From the NCBI RefSeq assembly GCF_011305415.1, contig NZ_JAANOQ010000002.1, positions 181,186-245,185 on the forward strand: DNA of 64,000 nucleotides, read 5' to 3'. The DNA is from Flavobacterium bernardetii. Its GTDB lineage: Bacteria; Bacteroidota; Bacteroidia; Flavobacteriales; Flavobacteriaceae. The notes beneath the pieces are model-generated. The model saw only the letters and a program-made list of their open reading frames with translations. It was not told the origin of the DNA and searched no databases. Both the position numbers and the translations under genes were made by a program. Below are positions 26,386 through 33,846 of this stretch, piece after piece. Within the stretch, counting starts at the first letter, position 1. Every line of letters begins with the position of its first letter.

Positions 26386-26407
26386 TTTATTTCGATTTAA
26401 AAATTAA

Positions 26408-27058
26408 TTATTGTTTTTCTTTAGTTTCAGCCCAAACGTTAATTGAACTACTTGATCCTAACATTGATTTTGGTACTTCAATAACAGTTGATAATACATT
26501 TGTTCCTGCGAAAGTGTCAGTTCCTGGGTTGTTAAATCCTGGTGCAGACCCTCCTAAAATGGCTTGGAATCGACCTAAATCAAAAAAGAATGGATCATCT
26601 CTTGGTCCAGCGAAAAATTTCATTCCACCAGAAGTTGAAGTCATTGCAGCGTTTCCATATGTAGAAATTTCTACAGAACCCGCAGCGTTTGAAGTTTTAA
26701 TCGTACTGCTTGTTCCTGGAGTTCCTGGAGCAACTGGTCCGAAAAAGTGCATTTTGTTTCCTCTTTTAATAGCTTGAATTACTAAGTCTTCTACATTATC
26801 ACCATTGTTGTCAATGTTAATTTCTGTAAGTACATTTTCTTTAAATGTTGCTGCTCCTGTTGTTCCAGGTGTAAGTAATCCTTGCGTATTTACAACAAAT
26901 ACTAAGTTGTTTGTGTCAGCACCTTGAAACGCATACACATCTGTAATGTCGTTTCCTGTGTTTGAAACACCTGGCGAATCAATATGATCTGCCGCTACTA
27001 ATAATAAACCTGTTATCGCTACTAACGAAAGGCTTATGTACAATTTTGATTTTTTCAT
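26408..27058 (-). CDS. DUF4331 family secreted protein (N-terminal half type)
   Basis: A protein of 216 residues with a signal peptide or membrane anchor at the N-terminus (LYISLSLVAITGLLLVAADHIDSP). It has the DUF4331 opening ADHIDSP...NDITDVYAF and the GPRDDPFFFDLGRFQ block, but stops before the conserved C-terminal part. DUF4331 proteins in other phyla are commonly a single chain of about twice this length. It is the first gene of the operon leading to the TonB receptor. Upstream lies a predicted ECF promoter. Confidence 0.78.
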   Translation of the reverse strand: MKKSKLYISLSLVAITGLLLVAADHIDSPGVSNTGNDITDVYAFQGADTNNLVFVVNTQGLLTPGTTGAATFKENVLTEINIDNNGDNVEDLVIQAIKRGNKMHFFGPVAPGTPGTSSTIKTSNAAGSVEISTYGNAAMTSTSGGMKFFAGPRDDPFFFDLGRFQAILGGSAPGFNNPGTDTFAGTNVLSTVIEVPKSMLGSSSSINVWAETKEKQ

Positions 27059-27089
27059 TTTGTTTAAGTTTAATGATTATATATACACT

Positions 27090-27119
27090 TACGGAAAAAG
27101 TTTGTTCTTGGTTTTAAAA
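27090..27119 (-). promoter_or_regulatory. Predicted ECF-type promoter of the DUF4331 operon
   Basis: On the minus strand: TTTTAAAACCAAG (27119-27107), 13 bases, then CGTA (27093-27090), about 31 bases before the ATG. The same elements at the same spacing stand before the gene at 27244-28698, and an ECF sigma gene is nearby. Confidence 0.65.
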
Positions 27120-27184
27120 AAAGTAAATTATTTTACGAAGTATTGTTTTTAAAGACTTTATGAAGTTTTTTTTAACGTGATGAA

Positions 27185-27221
27185 ATAAAAAAATCCCAAC
27201 TATTTGCATAATTGGGATTGT
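27185..27221 (-). terminator. Intrinsic terminator of the gene at 27244-28698
   Basis: AATCCCAA (27192-27199) pairs with TTGGGATT (27212-27219); on the minus strand a T run follows. Confidence 0.88.
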
Positions 27222-27243
27222 TATTTGACTAATACTATATTAA

Positions 27244-28698
27244 TTATTCTCGGTCTTTAACTTCGTATTTTCTTTCTACTTGTTTTTCTGTGTTTAATTT
27301 GTTTGGTCCTATTGGGAAACGAACATCAACATGTTTGGATTCTAATTTTCCGTTAGTATCTAATACATCTGCTCTGTTAGCAACTAAATTCCATGAAAAG
27401 GATACGTTTGATTTTCCTTTGCCTAATTCTTTTACTTTAAAACCGTTTGTTGTTTTTTCCGTTACAAATACGCCATTGCAATCTCCTTCTAATTGAATAA
27501 AAACTTTCATGGGGTGTTTTTCATCTACATAAATGTGTTTGCTTAATAATTTGTCAATTGAAATATAGGCTTCACCATTTACTAATTTTCCAGTTCCAAA
27601 ATCTTCAAATAATATTTCTGGTGTTTCTGTTGCGTGTAAAATTCTGTTATTTCCTTCGTCATCTTTCACCATAGTTGATACAGAACCACCACCTAAAACT
27701 TTATAAGAAGTTCCATTATTTTTTGCTCCAACAAAAACAAAATCTGTTGTAGAGGTATTGGCATCAAAATAACCACCATAAGTTACATCTCTAGCTGCAG
27801 CTGAACCACCGGTAAAATAATTCACATCTTTACCTGCAATTCTGGCAAAAGGGCCATTGCTTGTAGTTAAATTGTCATCTTGATCGTATTCAAAATATCC
27901 AGCAGTATAATCTACACCAGCTCCTTTTCCAACTCCTCTTGCAAAAATTCCAGTTGTTCCTTGTCCAGAAGTTCCTATTGATTCTCCTGGTAATTCTGTA
28001 AATGTGGTTCTACCACCTACACCAAGTACGCCCATTACTGTTGAAGTTGCATTTGCTGCTGGATTAGCACTAATACCAATAACGCCTCTTCCGCCGTTAG
28101 CATCTAAATTTCCACCATCAATAACAAACATAGTATTAGTTGCGTTTAATGCACGTATTGTTCTTGCAGAATTAGAACTGTTTACAAACAATCCAATTTG
28201 TGCCGCTCCAGCATTTATAGTTGTTAGCGTATTAGTTTGTGCTGTTCCTGTTCCGACAATTACTTGGCCGTCATTTTCTACAGTCATTCTTAGAGCAGAA
28301 TTAGTTCTGATTTGTAAATTCTGATTGTCAGAAGTTCCCAAATATTGTGTGCCAGGAGAAGTTCCTGCATTTCCTGTCAAACTCCAGTTTTGTCCTGCAG
28401 TTGATTTTAAAGCTGTCCATTCTGTACCCGACCAATAATAAAAACCTGGAGTAACACCTGTAATTCCTATTCCAGAAGTAGCAGTATTGTATACTAAAAT
28501 TCCTGTTGCAATTGGTGCTGGGCCAACTGGTGCTGCAAGTAAAGTTGTTGTTAAAGCTACTCTTGGTATAAGTAAACCTTTATTGTTACTTTCAATTTGT
28601 AATTCAACACCATTTTGAATAACAGTTGTGCCAATTCCAACTTGCGCACTCATAAAATTCATGGTTAATAGGGTGATTGTAAATAGTAAATTTTTCAT
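27244..28698 (-). CDS. Secreted surface protein of unknown function
   Basis: A protein of 484 residues with a signal peptide (MKNLLFTITLLTMNFMSAQ). It begins QVGIGTT, a motif typical of many Bacteroidota surface proteins that resemble tail-fibre-like adhesins; the middle is Gly/Thr/Ser-rich (GKDVNYFTGGSAAARDVTYGGYFDANTS), and the C-terminal 120 residues are more globular (YVDEKHPMKVFIQLEGDCNGVFVTEK). There is no T9SS sorting domain. It shares a predicted ECF promoter with the DUF4331 operon, so the two may be co-regulated. Confidence 0.75.
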   Translation of the reverse strand: MKNLLFTITLLTMNFMSAQVGIGTTVIQNGVELQIESNNKGLLIPRVALTTTLLAAPVGPAPIATGILVYNTATSGIGITGVTPGFYYWSGTEWTALKSTAGQNWSLTGNAGTSPGTQYLGTSDNQNLQIRTNSALRMTVENDGQVIVGTGTAQTNTLTTINAGAAQIGLFVNSSNSARTIRALNATNTMFVIDGGNLDANGGRGVIGISANPAANATSTVMGVLGVGGRTTFTELPGESIGTSGQGTTGIFARGVGKGAGVDYTAGYFEYDQDDNLTTSNGPFARIAGKDVNYFTGGSAAARDVTYGGYFDANTSTTDFVFVGAKNNGTSYKVLGGGSVSTMVKDDEGNNRILHATETPEILFEDFGTGKLVNGEAYISIDKLLSKHIYVDEKHPMKVFIQLEGDCNGVFVTEKTTNGFKVKELGKGKSNVSFSWNLVANRADVLDTNGKLESKHVDVRFPIGPNKLNTEKQVERKYEVKDRE

Positions 28699-28734
28699 AT
28701 CGCTTTTTATTTTTAAGATTTCATTTTACTCATG

Positions 28735-28764
28735 TACGAGAAAAAGAATTCCTTGGTTTTAAAA
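28735..28764 (-). promoter_or_regulatory. Predicted ECF-type promoter
   Basis: On the minus strand: TTTTAAAACCAAG (28764-28752), 13 bases, then CGTA (28738-28735), 36 bases before the start at 28698. The layout matches 27090-27119 exactly, although the bases between are different. Confidence 0.65.
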
Positions 28765-28873
28765 TCTTTTATTTTTTTTTCGGATACTTAAATAGTATTA
28801 TTTTTAACAAGGTAAAACAGAGTATAAAATTTGTTAATATTTAAAACTAGGGTTTATTTAGAATAATTTTATA

Positions 28874-28881
28874 TAGATTTG
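28874..28881 (+). promoter_or_regulatory. -7 promoter element (TAGATTTG) of the sigma factor gene
   Basis: TAGATTTG lies 22 bases before the sigma factor start and fits TAnnTTTG. It suggests that the sigma gene itself uses the housekeeping sigma factor. The AAAACCAAG motif of the two ECF-type promoters is absent here. Confidence 0.5.
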
Positions 28882-28903
28882 TAAAAACATAAAAAATAAT
28901 CTA

Positions 28904-29434
28904 ATGAGTCAAGAAGAAGTTTTAAGTCTAATTGAAAAGAAAGATGGCAAGGCTTATACGTATTTGTATAATATGTATTCAAAGAGTTTGTTTGCTGTTA
29001 TTACTAATTTAATAAAAAATAGAGAAGAAGCAGAAGACGTTTTACAAGATGTATTTGTGAAAATTTGGTCGAATATTGATTCTTATAATAGCGACAAAGG
29101 AAGGTTGTATACTTGGATGTTAAACATCACAAGAAACACAACCATAGATAAAATGCGTTCTAAAGGATATAATAAGTCGTTAAAAAACCAAGAGTTAGAT
29201 AATTTCGTAGGTATTATAGATAACGAGAATAAGTTTATGAATAAAATTGATATTATTGGTGTTAGTGAGTTTATTAAAAAACTAAAACCAAAATGTATTC
29301 AAATTATAGATTTATTATTTTTTAAAGGATATACTCAGGCGGAAACTTCTGAGGAACTTGAAATACCATTAGGTACAGTAAAAACTTTAAATAGAACTTG
29401 TATAAACGATTTAAGAACTTATTTACAAGTATAG
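28904..29434 (+). CDS. RNA polymerase ECF sigma factor
   Basis: A protein of 176 residues with sigma region 2 (LYNMYSKSLFAVITNLIKNREEAEDVLQDVFVKIWSNID, residues about 20-60, including the RLYTWMLNITRNTTIDKMRS block) and region 4 (KCIQIIDLLFFKGYTQAETSEELEIPLGTVKTLNRTCINDLRTY). It would direct RNA polymerase to a small regulon. The gene for its probable anti-sigma factor starts 2 bases after its stop. The divergent genes on the left carry a shared ECF-like promoter motif that it may recognise. Confidence 0.93.
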   Translation: MSQEEVLSLIEKKDGKAYTYLYNMYSKSLFAVITNLIKNREEAEDVLQDVFVKIWSNIDSYNSDKGRLYTWMLNITRNTTIDKMRSKGYNKSLKNQELDNFVGIIDNENKFMNKIDIIGVSEFIKKLKPKCIQIIDLLFFKGYTQAETSEELEIPLGTVKTLNRTCINDLRTYLQV

Positions 29435-29436
29435 AT

Positions 29437-30222
29437 ATGAAAAATAAAGAATTAATAGAATCTGGTAATTTAGAGTTGTATGTATTCGGATTATTGTCTG
29501 AATCAGAAACGACTGAAATTTCTAAAATTGCTACTCAAGATGCTGCTGTTCAAAACGAAATCATTTCTATAGAGAAATCTGTTATTGCTTTGTCTTCTAG
29601 TTTTGCGCCAACATTATCTGCAGAAAATTATAATAAAATCAAGCAGAAATTAGATATTGATACGAAAGTTGTTCCGTTAAAACCAAAATCGAATTTAAGT
29701 CAATATATTGGTTGGACAGCTGCTGCAGTTTTCTTATTGAGTTGTGGCTATTTGTTTAATTTACAACAAAATAACGTAAGCGAAATTGACAATTTGTTAA
29801 ACGAAAAAAACACGTTAGAACAAACAGTTTCAACAAAGGAAAAATTAAACAATCAAATTAACACTTCCTATTCAGTGCTAAAAGATGAAAATAATGTGGT
29901 TGTAAAATTAGCAGGTCAAGCGATTTCACCAACATCTTCTGCAAAAGTATATTGGAACAATAAAACAAATAAAGTTTTTATTGACGCATCTAGTTTGCCA
30001 ACCCCGCCAGACGGAATGGTATACCAAGTTTGGTCACTAAAATTAGCGCCAACATTAACACCAACAAGTATTGGTTTAATTGACAATGCGGAAGATAAAA
30101 TGAAATATTTAATTGAAGTTGATGGAACAGTTGGAGCGGAAGCTTTCGGTATTACTTTAGAGCCAGCAGGCGGAAGTAAAACACCAACTATGGAACAATT
30201 ATATACTTTAGGAAAAGTTTAA
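29437..30222 (+). CDS. Anti-sigma factor (RskA-like C-terminal domain)
   Basis: The start is the ATG at 29437 (MKNKELIESGNLELYVFGLLSESE), which gives the conserved anti-sigma opening. The protein has 261 residues: an N-terminal cytosolic sigma-binding region, one membrane segment (YIGWTAAAVFLLSCGYLFNL, about 89-108), and a periplasmic RskA-type domain (KVYWNNKTNKVFIDASSLPTPPDGMVYQVWSL). It likely holds the ECF sigma factor inactive until an envelope signal. The gene follows the sigma gene directly, in the usual order. Confidence 0.88.
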   Translation: MKNKELIESGNLELYVFGLLSESETTEISKIATQDAAVQNEIISIEKSVIALSSSFAPTLSAENYNKIKQKLDIDTKVVPLKPKSNLSQYIGWTAAAVFLLSCGYLFNLQQNNVSEIDNLLNEKNTLEQTVSTKEKLNNQINTSYSVLKDENNVVVKLAGQAISPTSSAKVYWNNKTNKVFIDASSLPTPPDGMVYQVWSLKLAPTLTPTSIGLIDNAEDKMKYLIEVDGTVGAEAFGITLEPAGGSKTPTMEQLYTLGKV

Positions 30223-30226
30223 ATTT

Positions 30227-30243
30227 TTTGGCACGCAATTTGA
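30227..30243 (+). promoter_or_regulatory. Sigma-54-like promoter upstream of the 30294 lipoprotein
   Basis: TTTGGCACG (30227-30235), 4 bases, TTGA (30240-30243) resembles the -24/-12 sigma-54 form, except that the final C of TTGC is A. A near-identical element precedes the paralogous gene at 38330. Confidence 0.45.
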
Positions 30244-30293
30244 ATATCGATTTATAAGTTCAAAAAATAATAACTTATTAAATCACAACCAAA

Positions 30294-30545
30294 ATGAAAA
30301 AAGCAATTTTAGGTTTAGCATTCGTTGCTGCAGTTTTAGTTTCTTGCGAGGACAAAAACAAAAAAGAATTAGAAAACAAAGTAGACTCTTTGGAAGTTAA
30401 AACGGAAGAAGTGATTGACACGGCTGCCGCAAAATTAGACAAAGCTGTTGATTCTACTCAAGCAAAAGCTGGAGAAGCTCTTGAGAAAGGTGCTGAGAAA
30501 TTAGATGAAGCTGCAGAAAAATTGAAAGAAGCTTCTAAAAAGTAA
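30294..30545 (+). CDS. Small Lys/Glu/Ala-rich lipoprotein
   Basis: A protein of 83 residues with lipobox VSC (Cys18). The signal peptide (LGLAFVAAVLVSC) is nearly the same as that of the protein at 38330, so the two are paralogues. The mature part is a long amphipathic helix (DSLEVKTEEVIDTAAAKLDKAVDSTQAKAGEALEKGAEKLDEAAEKLKEASKK) with heptad-like repeats. It is probably a membrane-tethered helical protein. It sits behind the anti-sigma gene, but a separate candidate promoter stands in front. Confidence 0.8.
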   Translation: MKKAILGLAFVAAVLVSCEDKNKKELENKVDSLEVKTEEVIDTAAAKLDKAVDSTQAKAGEALEKGAEKLDEAAEKLKEASKK

Positions 30546-30555
30546 TTCTTTGAAT

Positions 30556-30586
30556 GGAATCCCAATGAAAGTTGGGATTTTTTTGT
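30556..30586 (+). terminator. Intrinsic terminator
   Basis: AATCCCAA (30558-30565) pairs with TTGGGATT (30572-30579), followed by a T run. Confidence 0.9.
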
Positions 30587-30607
30587 TTGTATAAATAAAG
30601 GTTTTTG

Positions 30608-31501
30608 TTACTTTTTACCTTTATAATTAATCACGAAAACGCCAATTATAATTAGAATCACGGCAATAATAAAATCTTTGGTTACTACTTCATGATTTAA
30701 ATACCAACCTAAGAAAACCGCAATTATTGTGTTTACATAAGTTAAAATAGAAACCTGAATAGGAGTAACTCTCTGCAATGCATATTGGTAACTAAACATG
30801 GCAACTACAGATCCAAATACAGCTAAATAGATTACGGCTGCCATACTTTTTATCGACCAAGTTTCAATTTCAGAATTAGGATAAAGTATAAGTGATATCA
30901 CAATTTGAATGGCAGCAGCTAGTATAAATTGATAAAATAAATTGAGCATCAAATTATTGGGTTGACTGCTAATTTTTTTAGAATAAATAGTACCAAAACC
31001 CCAACTCAAAATAGCAATGCTTAAAAATAACACGCCAGTTTTATAATTTGGATTTAAAATATCGCCCAAGCCATCTTTAAAAATAAAAAGCACACCTGAA
31101 AAACCTAATAAAACACCTAAAAAACCTTTTATTGTTGGTTTTTGTAATTGAAATCCAATACTCAATAAAAAGATAATTACCGGATTAATGGCGCTAATAA
31201 TAGAAGTTAATCCAGAAGGTAAGGTTTGTTCGGCAACTGTAGTAAAACCATTAGCGAACACTAACATTAAAACAGATAAAATAAGTTGTTGTTTTAAAGA
31301 TTTCCAACCAATCCATTTGAATTCTTTTTGAAAAAGAAGGATGATAAAGATAATAGAAGCTGCAATAAAATTTCTTATGGTAGTGGAATACCACGGCGGA
31401 ATGGTTTCAACAGCTACAGAAATACCTAAAAAGGTGGTTCCCCAAACTAACCCCACAATAATCATGGAAAGTATTAGTTTGACATCTAAATTTTTAGGCA
31501 T
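30608..31501 (-). CDS. EamA/DMT family transporter
   Basis: A protein of 297 residues with about ten membrane segments in two EamA repeats, for example LILSMIIVGLVWGTTFLGISVAV in the first and AILSWGFGTIYSKKI at the start of the second. Family members export amino acids or other metabolites; the substrate is not evident. It is transcribed leftward after galE, from which it is separated by an ACTGAGACTG-type simple repeat. Confidence 0.85.
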   Translation of the reverse strand: MPKNLDVKLILSMIIVGLVWGTTFLGISVAVETIPPWYSTTIRNFIAASIIFIILLFQKEFKWIGWKSLKQQLILSVLMLVFANGFTTVAEQTLPSGLTSIISAINPVIIFLLSIGFQLQKPTIKGFLGVLLGFSGVLFIFKDGLGDILNPNYKTGVLFLSIAILSWGFGTIYSKKISSQPNNLMLNLFYQFILAAAIQIVISLILYPNSEIETWSIKSMAAVIYLAVFGSVVAMFSYQYALQRVTPIQVSILTYVNTIIAVFLGWYLNHEVVTKDFIIAVILIIIGVFVINYKGKK

Positions 31502-31530
31502 TTATTATTTTTATTTAAGTATTTTTTTTT

Positions 31531-31602
31531 AAAACTGAAAACTGAAAACTGAAAACTGAAAACTGAGACTGAGACTGAGACTGAAAACTGAGACTGAAAA
31601 CT
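31531..31602. repeat. Simple tandem array of ACTGAAA/ACTGAG units
   Basis: The 72 bases consist of ACTGAAA repeated, then alternating GAGACT and GAAAACT units. The array ends at the galE stop codon. A short copy in inverse orientation is found at 12018-12052. Confidence 0.9.
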
Positions 31603-32614
31603 AACTCCTAATCTTCTGTTCCCATTTCCAAGCACTAGCTAAACTTTCATCTAAACTTAAATTGGCTTTCCATCCTAAAATGGTGTTGGCTTTATCAGTG
31701 TTGGCGTAAGCTTCAGTAATGTCACCTTCACGTCTTCCCACAATTTTATAATTTAATTTTTGTCCAGAAACTTTTTCAAAAGAGTGAATTACTTCTAAAA
31801 CCGAACTTCCAGTTCCTGTTCCTAAATTGAAAGTTTCAACTTTATCGATATTTTTATTATTCAACAAACGTTGCATTGCAATAACGTGTGCTTTGGCTAA
31901 ATCGACCACATGAATATAATCACGAACTGCAGTTCCATCTGATGTTGGATAATCATTTCCGTAAACCGAAAGTTCTTTTCGTAAACCAAAAGCAGTTTGC
32001 GTAATAAAAGGCACTAAATTTTGTGGAACGCCTAATGGTAATTCGCCAATTTCACCCGATGCATGTGCGCCAATTGGATTGAAATATCTTAAAAGTATCG
32101 AATTCATTTTCGTAACTTTTGCGACATCTGTAATAATTTCTTCTCCAATTTGCTTTGTATTTCCGTAAGGTGACATGGCTGGTTGCACTGAAGCGTTTTC
32201 AGTAATCGGCATCACTTCGGCTTGACCGTAAACCGTACAAGAAGAACTAAAAATGAAATTCGAGTTTTCTAATTGCGTAATTTCTTGCAACACATAAACC
32301 AAAGCATTAATGTTGTTTTCGTAATATAATAACGGATTTTCAACACTTTCGCCAACTGCTTTACTAGCAGCAAAATGAATTACTCCAGAAATATCTGTAT
32401 GTTTTTTAAAGAAATTTTGAACAGCAGCTTTTTCTCTTAAATCAATGTTTTCGAAAGTTGGTTTTTTACCTGTAATGCGCTCAATTCCATCTAAAACTTC
32501 AATGGAAGAATTGGATAAATTGTCAATCGCAATCACTTCGAAACCTTTATTTTGTAATTCAACAACGGTGTGCGAACCAATAAAACCTAAACCTCCTGTT
32601 ACTACTATTTTCAT
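31601..32614 (-). CDS. galE: UDP-glucose 4-epimerase
   Basis: A protein of 337 residues of the SDR fold. It has the NAD-binding GGLGFIGSH (Gly7-Gly13), the Thr in SSSCTVYG (Thr127), and the catalytic Tyr150-x-x-x-Lys154 (YGNTK). It interconverts UDP-glucose and UDP-galactose, or the N-acetylated forms, for surface polysaccharides. It follows a nucleotide-sugar aminotransferase gene by 4 bases and is probably in the same operon. Confidence 0.93.
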   Translation of the reverse strand: MKIVVTGGLGFIGSHTVVELQNKGFEVIAIDNLSNSSIEVLDGIERITGKKPTFENIDLREKAAVQNFFKKHTDISGVIHFAASKAVGESVENPLLYYENNINALVYVLQEITQLENSNFIFSSSCTVYGQAEVMPITENASVQPAMSPYGNTKQIGEEIITDVAKVTKMNSILLRYFNPIGAHASGEIGELPLGVPQNLVPFITQTAFGLRKELSVYGNDYPTSDGTAVRDYIHVVDLAKAHVIAMQRLLNNKNIDKVETFNLGTGTGSSVLEVIHSFEKVSGQKLNYKIVGRREGDITEAYANTDKANTILGWKANLSLDESLASAWKWEQKIRS

Positions 32615-32618
32615 TTTC

Positions 32619-33749
32619 TTATTTTAAAAATTCTAAAACCGTATCGGTAATAAATTTAATTTGTTCGTCGTCTAATTCGGTATGCATTGGTAAAGCAATT
32701 ACTTCTTTACATAATTGGTTAGTTACTGGGAAATCTTCTTCTTTATAACGAATATCTGCATACGCTTTCTGACTGTGTAATGGAATTGGGTAATAAATCG
32801 CACAAGGAATTCCTTTCTCTTGTAAATGTGCTAATAAAGCATCACGTTTTCCATTCGTAATTCTAATTACATATTGGTGAAATACGTGATCGTCACCATT
32901 AAAATCAAAACTTGGAACAACAATATTGCTATTTACAGAAAGTGCTTCGTTGTATTTTTTTGCAGCTGTTTTTCTAGCTAAATTGTAAGCGTCTAAATTT
33001 GGTAATTTGGCTTTTAAAACTCCAGCCTGAATACTATCTAATCGTGAATTTACACCTACAACATCATGATGATATCTTTCGTACATTCCGTGATTTACAA
33101 TTCCTCTAATAATGTGAGCTAAATTATCATCGTTAGTAAAAATTGCACCACCATCTCCATAACAACCTAAGTTTTTAGATGGAAAAAAGGATGTTGCCGC
33201 AACTTGTCCGATAGTTCCAACTTTAGATTTTTTACCATTTTTATCGGTATAATTCGAGCCAATCGCTTGAGCGTTATCTTCAATTACATATAAATTATGT
33301 TCGTTGGCAATTTCCATAATCGCATCCATATTCGCAGCACGACCAAATAAATGTACAGGAACAATAGCTTTTGTTTTTGGAGTAATCGCTTTTCTGATTC
33401 CTTCAAGCGAAATATTCATGTTGTTCATGTTAACATCCACTAAAACTGGTGTCAATTGCAATAAAGCAATTACTTCAACTGTTGCCGCGAACGTGAAATC
33501 GGCAGTAATTACTTCATCGCCTGGCTGTAAACCTAATCCCATCATCGCAATTTGAAGCGCGTCAGTTCCGTTTGCACAAGGAATAACGTGTTTTGCACCT
33601 AAGTATTTTTCTAAATCAGCTTGAAACTGATGTACTAAAGGTCCGTTTATATAAGTATTGTTTTCTAAAACGTCTTGAATAGAAGCATTAACTTCTTCTT
33701 TTATTTTTTCGTATTGACTTTTTAAGTCAACCATTTGTAGTTTTTTCAT
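32619..33749 (-). CDS. DegT/DnrJ/EryC1/StrS family aminotransferase
   Basis: A protein of 376 residues. The pyridoxal phosphate lysine is Lys192 in SFFPSKNLGCYGDGGA, and the ENNTYINGPLVHQF opening and ANGTDALQIAMMGL are typical of nucleotide-sugar aminotransferases such as WbpE. It likely makes an amino sugar for lipopolysaccharide or another glycan. It is transcribed with galE and lies divergent to waaA. A TACTTTTG -7 element (33773-33780) stands 24 bases upstream. Confidence 0.9.
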   Translation of the reverse strand: MKKLQMVDLKSQYEKIKEEVNASIQDVLENNTYINGPLVHQFQADLEKYLGAKHVIPCANGTDALQIAMMGLGLQPGDEVITADFTFAATVEVIALLQLTPVLVDVNMNNMNISLEGIRKAITPKTKAIVPVHLFGRAANMDAIMEIANEHNLYVIEDNAQAIGSNYTDKNGKKSKVGTIGQVAATSFFPSKNLGCYGDGGAIFTNDDNLAHIIRGIVNHGMYERYHHDVVGVNSRLDSIQAGVLKAKLPNLDAYNLARKTAAKKYNEALSVNSNIVVPSFDFNGDDHVFHQYVIRITNGKRDALLAHLQEKGIPCAIYYPIPLHSQKAYADIRYKEEDFPVTNQLCKEVIALPMHTELDDEQIKFITDTVLEFLK

Positions 33750-33772
33750 AATCCTAATATAATTAAGTGTAG

Positions 33773-33780
33773 CAAAAGTA
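33773..33780 (-). promoter_or_regulatory. -7 promoter element of the aminotransferase-galE operon
   Basis: On the minus strand TACTTTTG fits TAnnTTTG, 24 bases before the start at 33749. Confidence 0.4.
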
Positions 33781-33846
33781 AGAAATTCTGCTTACATTTT
33801 TTGTGTTACATAAAAGAAACGTAATTTAGCCTCATAAAATATTTAT

